From Syntrophomonadaceae bacterium (lineage in GTDB: Bacteria; Bacillota; Dethiobacteria; DTU022), in contig PUKR01000137.1 in the NCBI GenBank assembly GCA_003552365.1, positions 1-6,287 of the forward strand: a stretch of DNA of 6,287 nt, read 5' to 3'. Position 1 is the first letter of the stretch, and each line of letters begins with the position of its first letter. A program made the position numbers and the translations under genes. The notes under the pieces are model-generated. The model was not told the DNA's origin. It saw only the letters and a list, made by a program, of their open reading frames with translations, and searched no databases. Shown piece by piece: positions 4,181 to 6,287 of the stretch.

Positions 4181-5407
4181 CTAATCAAAGAATTCTTCTT
4201 CAAAGAAGTCTTCCCATTCTTCCCCGTCTTCAGGGAATGAGGGGCCTTGACCGATATCATCAGGTCTCTCTTCGAGGGTAAGAGCGGTTTCATTCTGTTG
4301 ACCGTCACGGTAGAAAGTAATGGTTACAGTATCTCCCGGATAATAGGCAAGGAGCTTGTCAAATAATTTGGCCAGGTAATCGGTGCTCTGGCCATTAACG
4401 GCAACAATTACGTCGCCTTCCTGCAACCCTGCTTCATCGGCAGGGCTGCCTGGAACCACTTCTACCAGATGAATTCCCTTATCGGGCGCAGGGTCGTCAT
4501 AATCAATCCAGTCTTCAATCAAAACCCCCATGTGAGGACGATGCACCTTTCCATATTCAACCAGGTCGCTGGACACCCTTTCCACCGTATTGCTGGGTAT
4601 CGACAAGCCGATTCCTTCTACCCCGGCCAACGCTACTTTAGCGGTATTAATACCGACTATTTCACCTTCAAGGTTTACAAGCGGACCTCCGCTGTTGCCC
4701 GGATTAACTACGGCATCGGTCTGGATAAAGGTATGGGCGTATTCGGTCCCGGGGATCATTACCTGCCTTTCAACAGCGCTGATTATTCCCGCTGTTACGG
4801 TTTGCTGCAGCCCGAGTGGATTGCCGATAGCTAAAACCGTTTCGCCAACCCTTGTGTTTCCCGAATCAGCAAAGGGAGCATAGGTAAGGCCGGATTCATC
4901 GATTTTGAGCAGGGCTAAGTCAGTAAGGGGATCTTCTCCTAAAAGCTCTGCTTCATATTGCCCCACATCAGGGATCACCACCATAATTTCCTCGGCTTGC
5001 TCGATTACATGCTGGTTGGTTACGATGTAGCCATCCGGCGAGATAATAACCCCGGAAGCAGAACCTGCTTCCTCAAATTGCCTATCACCAAAATACCCGA
5101 TATCTCTGTGGCTACTCACCCCGACAACCGCGGGCATAACCTGTTCAACCACCTCTACCGTATCTGAATCCCTGTCCGGAGAAGGTAAGGGCTCGTCCAC
5201 CGTTTCTTCATCAACCTCTTCGGGAACTTCTTCTACCGGTTCTTCCGGTGGGATTTCATCTTCTGCCGGAATCAGGAAAAAAGCAAATAGCCCGTAAACC
5301 AGGGCTGCCCCCAGCAAAATGCCCAGAATTCCAAAAGACAAATAACCGATAAAAGCCCAGGCGCCTCCTCGACGAGGCCGGTAATTATAACCTTTTTGCT
5401 GTTCCAA
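4181..5407 (-). CDS. htrA: Membrane-anchored HtrA/DegP-type serine protease with one PDZ domain
   Basis: A 408-residue quality-control protease of the cell envelope (S1C family). A short basic N-terminus (NYRPRRGG) precedes one transmembrane helix (about 17-46), giving an N-in topology with the protease outside. A strongly acidic, proline-containing linker follows (47-80, runs of E/D with PPEEP and PEEV). The trypsin-like domain spans about 84-288 with the complete triad His133 (VTNQHV), Asp163 (LTDLALL) and Ser239 (NPGNSGGPL). A PDZ domain covers about 292-380 (HMGVLIEDW, GSPADEAGLQEGDVI). The C-terminus (382-408) is an unusual acidic, aromatic tail ending EEEFFD. The start is TTG at 5405-5407, with AGGAGG 8 nt upstream; no ATG gives the membrane anchor. 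It lies 113 nt after murA with its own promoter candidate and a 26-bp palindrome before the ribosome site, and 18 nt before the next gene. In B. subtilis such proteases respond to secretion stress via CssRS; whether that holds here is not visible. Confidence 0.95.
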   Translation of the reverse strand: MEQQKGYNYRPRRGGAWAFIGYLSFGILGILLGAALVYGLFAFFLIPAEDEIPPEEPVEEVPEEVDEETVDEPLPSPDRDSDTVEVVEQVMPAVVGVSSHRDIGYFGDRQFEEAGSASGVIISPDGYIVTNQHVIEQAEEIMVVIPDVGQYEAELLGEDPLTDLALLKIDESGLTYAPFADSGNTRVGETVLAIGNPLGLQQTVTAGIISAVERQVMIPGTEYAHTFIQTDAVVNPGNSGGPLVNLEGEIVGINTAKVALAGVEGIGLSIPSNTVERVSSDLVEYGKVHRPHMGVLIEDWIDYDDPAPDKGIHLVEVVPGSPADEAGLQEGDVIVAVNGQSTDYLAKLFDKLLAYYPGDTVTITFYRDGQQNETALTLEERPDDIGQGPSFPEDGEEWEDFFEEEFFD

Positions 5408-5415
5408 TGGAGAAA

Positions 5416-5421
5416 CCTCCT
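5416..5421 (-). promoter_or_regulatory. Ribosome binding site supporting the TTG start of htrA
   Basis: A perfect minus-strand AGGAGG lies 8 nt before the TTG at 5405-5407. It fixes the TTG as the start and keeps the basic N-terminus ahead of the membrane helix. Confidence 0.8.
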
Positions 5422-5424
5422 ATC

Positions 5425-5450
5425 TGAAAGCTAATAAACATTATCTTTCA
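5425..5450. repeat. 26-bp imperfect palindrome upstream of htrA (operator or 5' hairpin)
   Basis: TGAAAG and CTTTCA (outer arms) and TAAT and ATTA (inner arms) pair across a 4-nt loop, with a single mismatched position: ten pairs over 26 bp. It ends 3 nt from the htrA ribosome site and contains GATAAT (5440-5445), a -10-like hexamer, so either a dimeric repressor bound here or a hairpin in the mRNA could control htrA. It does not match the CIRCE or CtsR operators. TGAAAGCT occurs again at 5505-5512, just after the murA stop. Confidence 0.5.
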
Positions 5451-5464
5451 AGTGTAAATACAAG

Positions 5465-5491
5465 TTTATAACATGCATTTATGTTCGTAAA
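5465..5491 (-). promoter_or_regulatory. Candidate extended -10 promoter for htrA
   Basis: Minus strand TGTTATAAA gives TATAAA (5465-5470) with an upstream TGN extension. TTTACG (5486-5491) could act as a -35, but at only 15 bp. Transcription would begin near 5458, upstream of the palindrome, which would then fold in the mRNA leader. No terminator separates it from murA, so read-through is also likely. Confidence 0.35.
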
Positions 5492-5520
5492 GGGTCGGAC
5501 TCATTGAAAGCTTACGCGGA

Positions 5521-6287
5521 TTAATCCTGGCTGCCCGAAAGCTGATTATAATTGTCTACGCTAACGCGTTTAATCGATGCTCCCAGCTGAATTAATTTAT
5601 GTTCAAAGTTTTCATAGCCGCGATCAATATGCTCAACCTCGCTGATCCGACTTTCTCCTTCAGCCATCAGTGCAGCAATCATCAACGCAGCCCCTGATCT
5701 CAAATCGGACACGGTAACCGGCGCCCCTGATAATGCCTGACCGCCTTCTACCAGGGCAGTTCTTCCTTCTACCTTAATTTTGGCACCCATTCGTTTAAGT
5801 TCATCAACCTGGTTATAACGTCCGTCAAACACATTTTCAGTTACTACACTTAAACCGTTCGCGGCAGTCAATAAAACCATTCCGGGCGGCTGTAGATCAG
5901 TTGGGAACCCGGGATATGGAAATGTTTTTAGATCGGAAGGTTTCAGCGGCGCGGTAACTTTAACATTAATTCTTTCAGGCTCCACAGTAACCTTCGCGCC
6001 TGTTTCCTTTAATTTTGCAGTGATGGCTTCAAGGTGCTTGGGGATCACCTCTTCCACAGTAACATTTCCTTTGGTCGCCGCTGCGGCAAGCATGAAAGTA
6101 CCGGCTTCAATTCTATCAGGAATAATGGCATGCCTGACCCCTTTAAAATTTTTAGTTCCATCAATACGAATAACGTCTGTTCCTGCGCCCCTTACGGTTG
6201 CTCCCATAGCATTCAAAAAGTTTGCAAGGTCCACTATTTCAGGTTCTTTAGCCACATTCTCCAACACGGTTCTGCCTTCAGCCGCGG
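5521..6287 (-). CDS. murA: UDP-N-acetylglucosamine 1-carboxyvinyltransferase MurA, N-terminus cut by window edge
   Basis: Transfers enolpyruvate from PEP to UDP-GlcNAc, the first committed step of peptidoglycan synthesis, in the cytoplasm. About 254 C-terminal residues are visible, starting at the conserved AAEGRTVLENVAKEPEIVDL segment; about 165-175 residues, including the region of the catalytic cysteine (Cys115 in E. coli), lie beyond the right edge. The frame stays open to the last bases, so there is no start in the window. Recognisable blocks are IPDRIEAGTFM, YPGFPTDLQ (with the Asp matching E. coli Asp305), ENVFDGRYNQVDELKRMGA (Arg matching Arg331), SDLRSGAAL (Asp369/Arg371) and HIDRGYENFEHKL (Arg397). 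After PTD the sequence is LQPPGMVLL, where E. coli has MQAQFTLL; it lies next to the active site and is somewhat unusual. Many Firmicutes have two MurA paralogues; location near rho resembles the murAB/murZ copy of B. subtilis. The stop is followed by a 113-nt gap without a terminator before htrA. Confidence 0.97.
   Translation of the reverse strand, partial: AAEGRTVLENVAKEPEIVDLANFLNAMGATVRGAGTDVIRIDGTKNFKGVRHAIIPDRIEAGTFMLAAAATKGNVTVEEVIPKHLEAITAKLKETGAKVTVEPERINVKVTAPLKPSDLKTFPYPGFPTDLQPPGMVLLTAANGLSVVTENVFDGRYNQVDELKRMGAKIKVEGRTALVEGGQALSGAPVTVSDLRSGAALMIAALMAEGESRISEVEHIDRGYENFEHKLIQLGASIKRVSVDNYNQLSGSQD

Noticed and set aside
1..6287. CRISPR array, tRNA/rRNA, insertion sequence, toxin-antitoxin or defence system
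   Set aside because: No regularly spaced repeats, tRNA-like cloverleaf with a GGTTCGA loop, transposase motifs or terminal inverted repeats, or defence-gene motifs were seen; the genes are housekeeping or common accessory enzymes.

Overview
This window looks like a chromosomal segment from an endospore-forming-type Firmicute, most likely of the class Clostridia (Peptococcaceae or Syntrophomonadaceae-like). The evidence is the protein sequences (a Gram-positive style Rho, a membrane-anchored HtrA with an acidic linker, a FadR-type GntR regulator), strong AGGAGG ribosome binding sites, frequent TTG/GTG starts and moderate GC content. The species assignment is an inference. All six recognisable genes lie on the minus strand, so transcription runs from right to left.

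In transcription order: the 3' two thirds of murA (peptidoglycan precursor synthesis; 5521-6287, entering from the right edge); a 113-nt gap with a candidate extended -10 promoter and a 26-bp imperfect palindrome; htrA, a membrane-anchored serine protease (4181-5407); an alkaline-phosphatase/phosphoglycerate-mutase superfamily enzyme of unknown substrate (3248-4162), only 18 nt behind htrA; a glyoxalase-II-like metallo-beta-lactamase-fold hydrolase (2491-3186), with its own likely promoter in the end of the preceding gene; a long gap of about 680 nt (1808-2490); rho, the transcription termination factor (563-1807); and a FadR-subfamily GntR regulator (1-521), 41 nt behind rho and cut by the left edge.

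The murA-to-rho neighbourhood recalls Bacillus subtilis, where a murA paralogue and rho are close together and rpmE follows rho. Here htrA, the phosphatase-superfamily gene and the MBL gene lie between murA and rho, and a GntR regulator takes the position right after rho where rpmE would be expected.

The most intriguing unexplained part is the non-coding stretch upstream of rho. It holds a GC-rich, hairpin-dense island (about 1887-2057) with a perfect 8-bp stem, a possible three-way junction and a repeated CTGCTCAG motif. Further upstream are a 14-bp perfect palindrome and an overlapping, mutually exclusive inverted repeat (2196-2224). This could be a small RNA or a structured rho leader involved in autogenous control; it matches no RNA family I can name. 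No tRNA, rRNA, CRISPR array, insertion sequence or convincing new defence system is visible.
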